A DNA stretch of 64,000 bases from Hyphomicrobiales bacterium (lineage in GTDB: Bacteria; Pseudomonadota; Alphaproteobacteria; Rhizobiales; Xanthobacteraceae), in assembly GCA_021730985.1 (NCBI GenBank), contig JAKFYI010000035.1:1-64000 (forward strand). Direction: 5' to 3'. The notes beneath the pieces were generated by a model. It had not been told where the DNA came from. It ran no database searches and saw only the letters and a list, made by a program, of their open reading frames with translations. Below, piece by piece: positions 51,077 through 59,575 of the stretch (position 1 is the stretch's first letter; each line of letters opens with the position of its first letter). The position numbers and the translations under genes are program-made.

Positions 51077-52117
51077 ATGGGCGTCCTGAATAACCTGGGG
51101 CTCGGCCGCGCCGGGCTCGCTGCCGCCGCCGCCACCCTGGCGCTGCTCACCCATGGCCCCGCTGCCGCGCAGCAGGCCGTCAAATTCACGCTCGACTGGA
51201 AGTTCGAAGGCCCGGCGGCCCCGTTCCTGGTCCCGCTCGACAAGGGTTACTACAAGGCCGAAGGCCTCGACGTGACCATCGACACCGCCGGCGGTTCGCT
51301 CGAGCCCCTCAACCGCATCGCGTCCGGGACCTACGACATCGGGTTTGGCGACATCAATTCGCTGATCAAGTTCCGCGACGCCAATCCGAACGTGCCGATC
51401 AAAGCGATTTTCATGGTCTATAACAAACCGGCATTCTCCATCGTCAGCCGCAAGAGCCGTGGCGTGGTGAAGCCGAAGGATCTCGAAGGCAAGAAGCTCG
51501 GTGCGCCCGCGCCGGACGGCGCCTACGCGCAGTGGAAAATCTTCACCGAAGCCAACAAGATCGATGCCTCCAAGGTCACGATCGAGAACGTCGGCTTCCC
51601 GGTGCGCGAGCCGATGCTCGCCGCAGGTCAGGTCGATGCCATCACCGGCTTCTCATTCTCGTCCTACATCAACCTCAAGGATCGCGGCGTGCCGGCCGAC
51701 GACATCGTCGTCATGCTGATGGCCGACTACGGCGTGAACCTCTATGGCAACGCGATCATCGTGAATCCGAAGTTCGCCGCCGAGAAGCCGGAGGTTGTCA
51801 AAAAATTCCTGGTGGCCTTCCTCAAGGGCATGAAGGACACGGTGAGCAATCCCTCGACGGCCGTGGACTCCGTCATCAAGCGCAACGACGTGGCCAAAAA
51901 GCCGGTCGAGCTTGAGCGCCTGCAGATGGCGATCAAAGACAACATCGTCACCGACGAAGTGAAGAAAAACGGCTACGGCACCGTCGATATGGGCCGTCTC
52001 GACAAGTCGATCGACCAGATCGCGCTCACCTACACGTTCAAGGGCGCGAGACCGAAGGCCGCCGACATCTTCGATCCTTCATTCCTGCCAGCCGCAGCGC
52101 AACTCAAGGCGAACTGA
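51077..52117 (+). CDS. ABC transporter substrate-binding protein (NMT1/THI5-like)
   Basis: A 346-residue periplasmic protein. After a signal (GRAGLAAAAATLALLTHGPA) comes the NMT1/THI5 fold: VKFTLDWKFEGPAAPFLVPL, DKGYYKAEGLDVTIDTAGGS, SGTYDIGFGDINSLIKFRD and EGKKLGAPAPDGAYAQWKIF. AAGAGGAAC precedes the ATG. It is first of a three-gene importer (binding protein-ATPase-permease). THI5-like members bind pyrimidines, riboflavin or small aromatics; this ligand is unknown. A LysR gene convergent with the operon may control it. Confidence 0.86.
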   Translation: MGVLNNLGLGRAGLAAAAATLALLTHGPAAAQQAVKFTLDWKFEGPAAPFLVPLDKGYYKAEGLDVTIDTAGGSLEPLNRIASGTYDIGFGDINSLIKFRDANPNVPIKAIFMVYNKPAFSIVSRKSRGVVKPKDLEGKKLGAPAPDGAYAQWKIFTEANKIDASKVTIENVGFPVREPMLAAGQVDAITGFSFSSYINLKDRGVPADDIVVMLMADYGVNLYGNAIIVNPKFAAEKPEVVKKFLVAFLKGMKDTVSNPSTAVDSVIKRNDVAKKPVELERLQMAIKDNIVTDEVKKNGYGTVDMGRLDKSIDQIALTYTFKGARPKAADIFDPSFLPAAAQLKAN

Positions 52118-52141
52118 GGGAACCCGCCGGAGGGTGACGCC

Positions 52142-52924
52142 GTGACCGCGTTCGTCACCCTCGAAGACGTCAGCCACGCATACGGCGGCGACACCAGCGC
52201 CCCGGCGGTCGAGGGATTGTCGATCTCGATTAACGAGGGCGAGTTTGCCGCCGTCGTCGGACCGTCAGGCTGCGGCAAATCCACCCTCATGAAGCTTGCG
52301 ACCGGGCTGCAGTTTCCCTTCAAGGGAAAGGTCCGCATCGCGGGAGAGGCCGTCGACAAGCCGCTCAAGATCGCCGGCATGGCGTTCCAGGCGCCGACCC
52401 TGCTGCCGTGGCGGACCACGCTGGAAAACCTGCTGCTGCCGCTGGAGATCGTCCAGCCGCACCGCAGCGAGATGCGGCGCAAGCGCCACGAATTCGTCGC
52501 TCGCGCCGAGAACCTGCTCACCTCCGTGGGCCTGCGCGACCAGGGCGGCAAGTTCCCGTGGGAACTGTCGGGCGGCATGCAGCAGCGCACCTCGCTGTGC
52601 CGCGCGCTGATCCACGAACCCAAACTGCTGATGCTCGACGAGCCGTTCGGTGCTCTCGACGCCTTTACCCGCGAAGAGCTGTGGTGCGTGATCCGCGATC
52701 TGCAGGCGGCGCGCAAAATCACGGTCTGCCTCGTGACGCATGACCTGCGCGAGGCGGTGTTCCTCGCCGACCGGGTGTTCGTGATGTCGGCCCGCCCCGG
52801 CCGCATTGTGGTGGAGCGCAAGATCGACATTCCACGGCCGCGCGACCTCGACGTGACGTTCACACCGGCGTTCCAGGATATCGTCCACGAACTGCGCAGC
52901 CACATCGTAAAGACGCGGCGATGA
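52142..52924 (+). CDS. ABC transporter ATP-binding protein (NitT/TauT type)
   Basis: A 260-residue ATPase: Walker A GPSGCGKST, Q-loop MAFQAPTLLPW, signature LSGGMQQR, Walker B LLMLDEPFGALD, switch His in LVTHDLREAV. It begins at a GTG with CCGGAGGGTGACGCC upstream, and its TGA overlaps the permease ATG by four bases (ATGA). Confidence 0.9.
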   Translation: MTAFVTLEDVSHAYGGDTSAPAVEGLSISINEGEFAAVVGPSGCGKSTLMKLATGLQFPFKGKVRIAGEAVDKPLKIAGMAFQAPTLLPWRTTLENLLLPLEIVQPHRSEMRRKRHEFVARAENLLTSVGLRDQGGKFPWELSGGMQQRTSLCRALIHEPKLLMLDEPFGALDAFTREELWCVIRDLQAARKITVCLVTHDLREAVFLADRVFVMSARPGRIVVERKIDIPRPRDLDVTFTPAFQDIVHELRSHIVKTRR

Positions 52925-53694
52925 AGAACCGCTCGCTCGCCATCACGCTGTCACCCTGGCTCTACACGCTGGCGCTGTTCGCCATCTGGGAAGCGTCGGT
53001 CTGGATTTTCAGCATTCCGGTGTTCTTCCTGCCGCCGCCGAGCACCATAGCCGTGGCGATCTACGACTACTGGCCTGCGATCTATCGCAACTCGCTGATT
53101 ACGCTGTGGGCGACGCTGGTCGGCTTCGGCCTCGCAGTGGGATTCGGACTGCTGCTCGGTCTCGTCATCGGCTGGTCGCGGTCGATCTACGCTGGCCTCT
53201 ATCCGCTGATGATCGGTTTCAACGCCATTCCGAAAGTGGCCGTGGTGCCAATCCTTGTCTTGTGGTTCGGCATCGGGTTCGTTCCCGCGGTACTGACCGC
53301 ATTCCTGATCTCGTTCTTCCCGATCGTCGTCAACGTCGCGACCGGTCTCGCCACCATCGAACCGGAGCTCGAGGATGTGCTCAAGGCGCTCGGCGCCTCC
53401 AAACTCGACATCATGCGCAAGGTCGGCATCCCGCGCACGCTGCCCTACTTCTTCGGCTCGCTGAAGGTCGCGATCACGCTGGCCTTTGTCGGTACCGTGA
53501 TCTCGGAGAGCGTGGCCTCCAACAACGGCATCGGCAACCTGATGCTGCAAGCGCAAGCGCAGTTCCAGGTTCCGCTGATCTTCGCAGGGCTGATCGCGCT
53601 CGCGGTCGAAGGTATCGTGATGTACTGGCTGATGGCCGTGCTGGAAAAACGCATGACCGGCTGGGCGCAGCGCTCCGGCTTCGCGCAGAACTGA
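52921..53694 (+). CDS. ABC transporter permease (NitT/TauT type)
   Basis: A 257-residue permease with six hydrophobic segments and the EAA loop LKALGASKLDIMRKVGIPRT followed by LPYFFGSLKVAITLAFVGTV. It is translationally coupled to the ATPase gene and forms the channel of this importer. Its stop is four bases from the stop of the convergent LysR gene. Confidence 0.9.
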   Translation: MKNRSLAITLSPWLYTLALFAIWEASVWIFSIPVFFLPPPSTIAVAIYDYWPAIYRNSLITLWATLVGFGLAVGFGLLLGLVIGWSRSIYAGLYPLMIGFNAIPKVAVVPILVLWFGIGFVPAVLTAFLISFFPIVVNVATGLATIEPELEDVLKALGASKLDIMRKVGIPRTLPYFFGSLKVAITLAFVGTVISESVASNNGIGNLMLQAQAQFQVPLIFAGLIALAVEGIVMYWLMAVLEKRMTGWAQRSGFAQN

Positions 53695-53698
53695 CGAA

Positions 53699-54610
53699 CT
53701 AACCGGCCGACGTCACCGTCGGCTCGATATGCTGTAAGTCACCGCCAACGTGGCGGCGCAGCCGCAGCGCCGTCGCCAGCGTATCGGCAAGATGGTCGCG
53801 GTCTTCGGACTCCCCGCCGGCGCGGACATAGATGCCACAGAAGAACTCAGGAAGTTTCGGCAGCGGTGCGTCTTCCCAAATCGTGACACCAAGAATGTTG
53901 GCGCAGTTGCGGGGCAGCGCCGAAATCCCGATGCCCGACGCCACCGCGGCGCCGAGACCCGCGATGCTGGAGCCCATGAAAACCAGCTCGCCGTCGCGGT
54001 TGATGGAGTTGAGCGCGGCCACCATGCTGCGGGTGAACGGGCATTCTTCGCCATACGACGCCAGCGGCACCACGCCGGCGCTCTCCAACCGCAACGTCGC
54101 GCCACGCACCCACACCAGTTCTTCGGTCCAGCAATGCCGTGCCTCGAACGCCGGCCCGGTCGGGGACACCCAGACCACAACGTCCAAAGCGCCGTCGCGC
54201 ATGTCGCGCACCAGATCGTCGATCATCGCGCTGTGGACGATGAATCGTAGCTGCGGGTGCCGGGCGCGAAAGCATGCGAGCCCGTGCGAAATGTTGCCGG
54301 CGGTGAAGTCGCCGGTGACGCCGATGCGAAGCGTTTGCGACGCCGGCCGCGGCGCGGCAAAATCGAGAATCTGGTCGTTGATCGACAGCAGCCGGCGGGC
54401 GTAGTTCACGACCAGTTCGCCCGCGGACGTGAGCGTCACGCCGGGGGCGCTCTTGTCCAACAGCTCGGTGCCGAGCAACCCCTGGAGCCGCTTGATCTGC
54501 GCGCTGACCGCGGGCTGGGTGACCCCCAGCGACTGCGCGGCCTTGGTAAAGCTGCGCAGTTCAACCACGGTCACGAGGGTTCGCAGCAATTCGGTGGGGA
54601 TGTTGGTCAT
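53699..54610 (-). CDS. LysR-family transcriptional regulator
   Basis: A 303-residue regulator. The N-terminal winged helix-turn-helix covers residues 5-62 (TELLRTLVTVVELRSFTKAA, GVTQPAVSAQIKRLQGLLG) and a periplasmic-binding-like effector domain follows (TLRIGVTGDFTAGNISHGLA, IGISALPRNCANILG). LysR proteins usually bind between themselves and a divergent target, here the NdvA gene at 54832; the convergent ABC operon is an alternative target. The start could also be the ATG at 54634, which has GGAAT before it. Confidence 0.88.
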   Translation of the reverse strand: MTNIPTELLRTLVTVVELRSFTKAAQSLGVTQPAVSAQIKRLQGLLGTELLDKSAPGVTLTSAGELVVNYARRLLSINDQILDFAAPRPASQTLRIGVTGDFTAGNISHGLACFRARHPQLRFIVHSAMIDDLVRDMRDGALDVVVWVSPTGPAFEARHCWTEELVWVRGATLRLESAGVVPLASYGEECPFTRSMVAALNSINRDGELVFMGSSIAGLGAAVASGIGISALPRNCANILGVTIWEDAPLPKLPEFFCGIYVRAGGESEDRDHLADTLATALRLRRHVGGDLQHIEPTVTSAG

Positions 54611-54831
54611 CGGGCTACAAAGACTGATGGTCAATCATATTCCATTATTCGAATTTCTCAAATGAGTCCTGTAAAAAGGCCCAACGTGGATCAATTGCCC
54701 GGCAAAGTCTTAGTTTATGACCTGATGGAACTGATGTGGCGAAAACATGTTACGATCCTGCACAACGTGTCGCCACGCTGCCTGACACAGTTGTTATCGC
54801 CCGATACCCGATCCAAATCGACGCCGGTGTC

Positions 54832-56640
54832 ATGAATCTGCTGCGACTCTACATTCGCACCTTGAAGCTGCTGGGTTCGGAAGCCCGGCTGGGCTGGATC
54901 CTGGCGTTCGCCAACGTGCTGCTGGCCGCCGCCCAGTTTGCCGAGCCGGTGCTGTTCGGCCGCATCATCGACGCCATGGTCGGCGCCCAGGCCAAGAATG
55001 CCGCGCCCGAATGGACCGACCTTGGCGTGCTGCTCACGGCATGGGCCGGGTTTGGCCTGTTCACCATCCTGGCGGGCGCGCTGATCGCGCTGCACGCCGA
55101 CCGGCTTTCGCATCGCCGCCGCCACGCGGTCCTGACCAATTATTTCGAGCACGTCCTGCAATTGCCGCTGAGCTATCACGGCGGCACGCACACCGGCCGC
55201 CTCACCAAGATCATGATCACCGGCACCGACTCGCTGTGGTGGCTTTGGCTCGGATTTTTCCGCGAGCATCTCGCGGCGCTCGTCTCGCTGATCGTGCTGT
55301 TGCCGCTCTCGCTGTTCCTGAACTGGCGGCTGGCGATCCTGCTCATCATCCTGTGCGTGGTGTTCACGGCGCTGACCGCGCTGGTGATCCGCAAGGCCGA
55401 GGCGGGACAGACCGCGGTCGAGCGCCACTACTCGGATCTCGCGGAGCGCACGTCGGACGCACTCGGCAACGTCGCGCTGGTGCAGAGTTATTCGCGCATC
55501 GAGGACGAGGTGGTCGGCGTCCGCAATGTCGTCGCCAAACTGCTCGGCGCGCAGATGCCGGTGCTGTCCTGGTGGGCGCTGACCGCGGTGCTGACTCGCT
55601 CCTCAACCACGCTGACCATGCTCGCGATCTTCATCGTCGGCATCGGTCTCTACATGCGGGGCCTCACCACGATCGGCGAAATCGTCACCTTCACGAGCTT
55701 TGCCGGCCTGCTGGTTCATCGGCTGGAGCAGGCGGTCGGCTTCGCCAACCGCATTTTCATGGACGCGCCGCGGTTGAAGGAATTCTTCGACGTGATCGAC
55801 ACCGTGCCCGCGGTGCGCGACCAGGCGTCGGCGATCGATCCGGGCCGCGTGCGCGGTCTGGTCGAGTTCAAGGACGTGTCGTTCTCCTATGACGGCAAGC
55901 GCCCCGCCGTCGCCGACCTCAATTTCACGGCGCTGCCGGGCGAGACCATCGCGCTGGTCGGTCCGACCGGCGCCGGCAAATCCACCGCGCTCGCACTCCT
56001 GCACCGCGTGTTCGATCCGCAATCGGGCAGCATCAAGATCGACGGCATGGACATCCGCGCCATCAAGCTCGAAGCGTTGCGGCGCAACATCGGCGTGGTG
56101 TTCCAGGAGGTGCTGCTGCTCAACCGCTCGATCGCGGAGAACCTTCGCGTCGGCAAGCCGGACGCGACCGACGAGGAAATCCGTGAGGCCACGGCGCGCG
56201 CCCAGGCGTTCGATTTCATCGAGCGCAACCCGCAAGGGCTCGCGGCGACGGTCGGCGAGCGCGGCCGCATGCTGTCCGGCGGCGAGCGCCAGCGCGTCTC
56301 GATCGCGCGCGCGCTGCTCAAGAACCCGCCGGTGCTGATTCTCGACGAGGCCACCAGCGCCCTCGACGCCACCACCGAGGTCAAGGTGCAGGCCGCGCTC
56401 GACGAGGTGATGAAGGACCGCACCACCTTCGTCATCGCACACCGGCTTTCGACCGTGCGCAACGCAACGCGCATCCTGGTGTTCGAGAACGCCCGCATCG
56501 TCGAGAGCGGCAGCTTCGACGAACTGGTCCAGAAGAACGGCGCGTTCGCAGCGCTGGCGAGGGCGCAGTTCCTCACCGGCGACCGCCCGAAGCAGATCGC
56601 CGCGAGCGACAACGTCGCAGCCACCGACGCCGCGGAATAA
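54832..56640 (+). CDS. ndvA: NdvA/ChvA-type glucan ABC exporter
   Basis: A 602-residue half-transporter: six-helix membrane domain (about 20-300) and ATPase with Walker [10 protein letters not shown], signature LSGGERQR and Walker [13 protein letters not shown]. The membrane-domain wording ([40 protein letters not shown]) and the length match NdvA/ChvA, which export cyclic beta-1,2- or beta-1,3/1,6-glucan to the periplasm for osmotic adaptation and host interaction in rhizobia and relatives. It would act as a homodimer. No glucan synthase gene (ndvB/chvB or ndvC) is next to it. The ATG at 54832 has only a weak ribosome site. Confidence 0.9.
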   Translation: MNLLRLYIRTLKLLGSEARLGWILAFANVLLAAAQFAEPVLFGRIIDAMVGAQAKNAAPEWTDLGVLLTAWAGFGLFTILAGALIALHADRLSHRRRHAVLTNYFEHVLQLPLSYHGGTHTGRLTKIMITGTDSLWWLWLGFFREHLAALVSLIVLLPLSLFLNWRLAILLIILCVVFTALTALVIRKAEAGQTAVERHYSDLAERTSDALGNVALVQSYSRIEDEVVGVRNVVAKLLGAQMPVLSWWALTAVLTRSSTTLTMLAIFIVGIGLYMRGLTTIGEIVTFTSFAGLLVHRLEQAVGFANRIFMDAPRLKEFFDVIDTVPAVRDQASAIDPGRVRGLVEFKDVSFSYDGKRPAVADLNFTALPGETIALVGPTGAGKSTALALLHRVFDPQSGSIKIDGMDIRAIKLEALRRNIGVVFQEVLLLNRSIAENLRVGKPDATDEEIREATARAQAFDFIERNPQGLAATVGERGRMLSGGERQRVSIARALLKNPPVLILDEATSALDATTEVKVQAALDEVMKDRTTFVIAHRLSTVRNATRILVFENARIVESGSFDELVQKNGAFAALARAQFLTGDRPKQIAASDNVAATDAAE

Positions 56641-56652
56641 CGGCCGGCTGCG

Positions 56653-57819
56653 CTACTTGATGCGCTCCAGGATGCTGACGTAGTTGGCGACCGCGGCCCC
56701 GCCCATGTTGAAGATGCCCGCGAGCTTGGCATCCTTGACTTGAATGTCGCCCGCCGTGCCTGAGAGTTGCATGGCGCACAGCGCATGCATCGACACCCCG
56801 GTCGCTCCGATCGGATGACCCTTGGCCTTGAGGCCGCCCGATGGATTGACCGGCAGCCTGCCGTCCTTCTGCGTCCAGCCTTCGTGCAGCGCGCGGGCGC
56901 CCTGCCCCTCCGCCGTCAGACCCATCGCCTCGTACTCGATCAACTCGGCGATGGTGAAGCAGTCGTGGGTCTCGACCATCGACAGATCGCCGAGCGCGAT
57001 GCCGGCGCTGCCGAGCGCCCGCTTCCACGCCTCGGCGCAGCCCTCGAACTTCAGGATGTCGCGCTTGCTCATCGGCAGGAAGTCCTGCACATGCGCGGTC
57101 GAACGGAATGCGATCGCCTTGCGCAGGCGGAGCGCGGTCTCGACATCGGCCAGCACCAGCGCGGCTGCGCCATCGGACACCAGGGAACAATCGGTTCGCT
57201 TCAACGGGCCTGCGACGAACGGGTTCTTCTCGCTCACGGTGCGGCAGAACTCGTAGCCCAGGTCCTTGCGCAGTTGCGCGTAAGGGTTCCCGACGCCGTT
57301 CTTGTGGTTCTTGGCGGCGATCATCGCGAGCGCATCGGATTGGTCGCCCCAGCGCTGGAAGTAGAGCCCGGCGATCTTGCCGAAGATTCCGGCGAAGCCG
57401 CCCTCGGTGTCCGCCTCCTCCCGCACATAGGAGGCTTTCAACAGGTTTTTTCCGATCTCGGGCCCGGGCGTGGCCGTCATCTGCTCGACGCCGACCACGA
57501 GCACAATGCGGGCTTCCTTGGCGGCGATGGCCCGCAGGCCCTGCTGGACCGCAGCGGAACCCGTGGCGCAGGCGTTCTCGACCCGCACCGCGCGCTTGAA
57601 GCGGAGTTCCGGCGCGGCCTGCAGCACCAGCGATGCGGTGAAATCCTGCGCAGAGAAACCGGCGTTGAAGTGGCCCAGCACGATCTCATCGACTTCGGCC
57701 GGACCAAGGCCTGCGTCCGCCAGCGCCCCGTTGGCGACCTGGACAATGAGACTTTCGACGGACTGACCATCCAGCCTGCCGAATGGTGTATGTGCCCAAC
57801 CGACGATGCAGCCGGTCAT
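56653..57819 (-). CDS. thiolase family protein (SCP-x/acetyl-CoA acetyltransferase type)
   Basis: A 388-residue thiolase-like enzyme. The nucleophilic Cys84 is in RVENACATGSAAV and the second set is in VETHDCFTIAEL and GGLKAKGHPIGATG. The His-Asp-Cys-Phe motif is the SCP-x subclass feature, replacing Asn-Glu-Ala-Phe of biosynthetic thiolases. These enzymes cleave 3-oxoacyl-CoA or act in side-chain shortening. AAGGAGGCCGCA precedes the ATG. It is convergent with ndvA, 12 bases apart. The box pathway needs a 3-oxoadipyl-CoA thiolase, but this subclass and location do not make a strong case. Confidence 0.87.
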   Translation of the reverse strand: MTGCIVGWAHTPFGRLDGQSVESLIVQVANGALADAGLGPAEVDEIVLGHFNAGFSAQDFTASLVLQAAPELRFKRAVRVENACATGSAAVQQGLRAIAAKEARIVLVVGVEQMTATPGPEIGKNLLKASYVREEADTEGGFAGIFGKIAGLYFQRWGDQSDALAMIAAKNHKNGVGNPYAQLRKDLGYEFCRTVSEKNPFVAGPLKRTDCSLVSDGAAALVLADVETALRLRKAIAFRSTAHVQDFLPMSKRDILKFEGCAEAWKRALGSAGIALGDLSMVETHDCFTIAELIEYEAMGLTAEGQGARALHEGWTQKDGRLPVNPSGGLKAKGHPIGATGVSMHALCAMQLSGTAGDIQVKDAKLAGIFNMGGAAVANYVSILERIK

Positions 57820-58005
57820 TGCGGCCTCCTTGCCGAAATTCGGTCGCTTTCTGCTGCGATTTACCACGTCAGAGGGCTGATAAACCATTAAATCAGGTGG
57901 GCGCGCACCGGCTTTGCGTTCCAATCGGCCTTGGGTTTAGATAGATCAAGCTCCTGAGCGGCTATCGCCGCTCCAAGGCCCGAAATCAGAACACGGACCG
58001 CGCCA

Positions 58006-59469
58006 GTGCATTTTGTATCGACGCTCCGTTCCCCGTCCCTGCTCGCGGCCGTGGCCGCAACAGCCCTCACCGTCACAGCCCCGACGCGCGCGTCCGCGGA
58101 AGCGATGCTGCTGATCGAAGCCGAGAGCGGCAAGGTGCTGCACGCGGAGAACGCGACCTATCCGTGGTATCCGGCTTCGGTCACCAAGGTGCTGACGGCC
58201 TACGTGACGCTGACGGCGGTGAAGAACGGCCGCCTCACGCTCGACAGCCTGCTGACGGTTTCGGCGCGCGCCGCGGCGCAGGCTCCATCCAAGATGGGTT
58301 TCAAGCCCGGCACCACCGTCACGGTCGATAACGCGCTCAAGATGCTGATGGTGAAATCGGCGAACGACGTGGCGTTTGTCCTCGCCGAGGGTGTGGGCGG
58401 ATCGGTCGAGAAATTTTCCGACGACATGAACGCGACGTCGCGCCGCCTTGGCATGACGCAGTCGCACTGGGTCAATCCCAACGGCCTGCCGGCCGAGAAC
58501 CAGATCAGTTCGGCGCGCGACATCGCGATGCTCGCGCGCGCGATGATCCGCGATTTCCCGGAGTATCAGAGCTACTGGAACACCCCGGCCATCAAGTTCG
58601 GCAAGAAGGTGATGCGCAACACCAACTCGCTGATCGGCCGCTATCCCGGCGCCGACGGCGGCAAGACCGGATTCATCTGCGCATCCGGCTTCAACGTGGT
58701 GGCTTCGGCGACACGCAACAACAGGCGCCTGATCGCCGTCGTGCTCGGCTCGCAATCCTCGCCGCTGCGCGGCGCCAAGGCGGCCGGCATGCTCGAGCGC
58801 GGCTTCAACCGCAACGGGCTCGCCTGGCTTACACCATCGCTCGGCACCGTGGATTCGCTCCAAGTGATCGCCGCCGCGCCGCCCGACATGCGCGAGGAAA
58901 TGTGCGGCAAACACCGCAAGCGGCCCGCAGCCGAAGAGGCTGACGACGATTCAGTCGTCGCAGACAACAATCACCAGGCCGACCCCAACACCCCGACGGC
59001 GTTTATGCTCTCTAGCCTGGGCCCGTCGACCGTCAAGAATTCGCAACTGGTGGCGCCGCCCGGCCCCGTGAACCCGGTCATCGTCCACACCGGACCGAGC
59101 AAGAAGTCGGCTGAAGCGCAGATCGCCGCCGTTCGCACCAAGCTCGACAAGAAGAACCCGAAGGGGTCAAAGCAGATCGCATCGGCGGATCCTGCCGCAG
59201 TTGCTGTGCCGGCCGCTGCGGCTCAGCCGGCCACGCAGACGATTTCCGCAGCCCCGGACGGCGCGTTCGGTCCGCCGCCCGGCCGCTTCACGCCGCCTCA
59301 GCAGCGCGGAATGCCGGCCGTTAACGAGAACCCGGCCGTGATGAGCTTCGCATCTCCGGCCCGCGCCCAGCCCGCCCCGCTCACCGCGATGCCGGATGCT
59401 GCGGCGCAAAAGTCCGCGGTGCCGATGCCGCGCCCGCGTCCGAAGACGCCGAAGCCCGCGGCGCAATAG
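58006..59469 (+). CDS. dacC: D-alanyl-D-alanine carboxypeptidase (PBP5/6 type) with long Pro/Ala-rich tail
   Basis: A 487-residue penicillin-binding protein. After a signal sequence come the three active-site motifs Ser58-Val-Thr-Lys61, Ser118-Ala-Asn120 and Lys220-Thr-Gly222. It trims the terminal D-Ala from peptidoglycan stem peptides in the periplasm. The C-terminal 200 residues (from about 290) replace the usual domain II and membrane anchor with low-complexity Ala/Pro/Gln sequence including a Lys-rich stretch; they probably form a flexible, wall-associated tail. It starts at GTG 58006 with a weak ribosome site. A perfect hairpin follows the stop. Confidence 0.88.
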   Translation: MHFVSTLRSPSLLAAVAATALTVTAPTRASAEAMLLIEAESGKVLHAENATYPWYPASVTKVLTAYVTLTAVKNGRLTLDSLLTVSARAAAQAPSKMGFKPGTTVTVDNALKMLMVKSANDVAFVLAEGVGGSVEKFSDDMNATSRRLGMTQSHWVNPNGLPAENQISSARDIAMLARAMIRDFPEYQSYWNTPAIKFGKKVMRNTNSLIGRYPGADGGKTGFICASGFNVVASATRNNRRLIAVVLGSQSSPLRGAKAAGMLERGFNRNGLAWLTPSLGTVDSLQVIAAAPPDMREEMCGKHRKRPAAEEADDDSVVADNNHQADPNTPTAFMLSSLGPSTVKNSQLVAPPGPVNPVIVHTGPSKKSAEAQIAAVRTKLDKKNPKGSKQIASADPAAVAVPAAAAQPATQTISAAPDGAFGPPPGRFTPPQQRGMPAVNENPAVMSFASPARAQPAPLTAMPDAAAQKSAVPMPRPRPKTPKPAAQ

Positions 59470-59488
59470 CTTCTTCAACGGCAACAAC

Positions 59489-59520
59489 GCCATCCCACAC
59501 GCTTTCGCGTGTGGGATGGC
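59489..59520. terminator. perfect hairpin after the carboxypeptidase gene
   Basis: GCCATCCCACACGC-TTTC-GCGTGTGGGATGGC: a 14-base-pair stem with a four-base loop, 20 bases past the stop. The following TTGTC is not a full T-run, so it may terminate weakly or protect the 3' end. Confidence 0.6.
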
Positions 59521-59575
59521 TTGTCATGCCGGACCAACTCTCCGATGCTGTGCGCGAATCTCGGGGCTCGCCGGC

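Noticed and set aside
56653-57819. Reading the thiolase as the 3-oxoadipyl-CoA thiolase (PcaF/PaaJ) of the benzoate route
   Set aside because: Its His-Asp-Cys-Phe motif places it in the SCP-x subclass and it has no linkage to the box genes.
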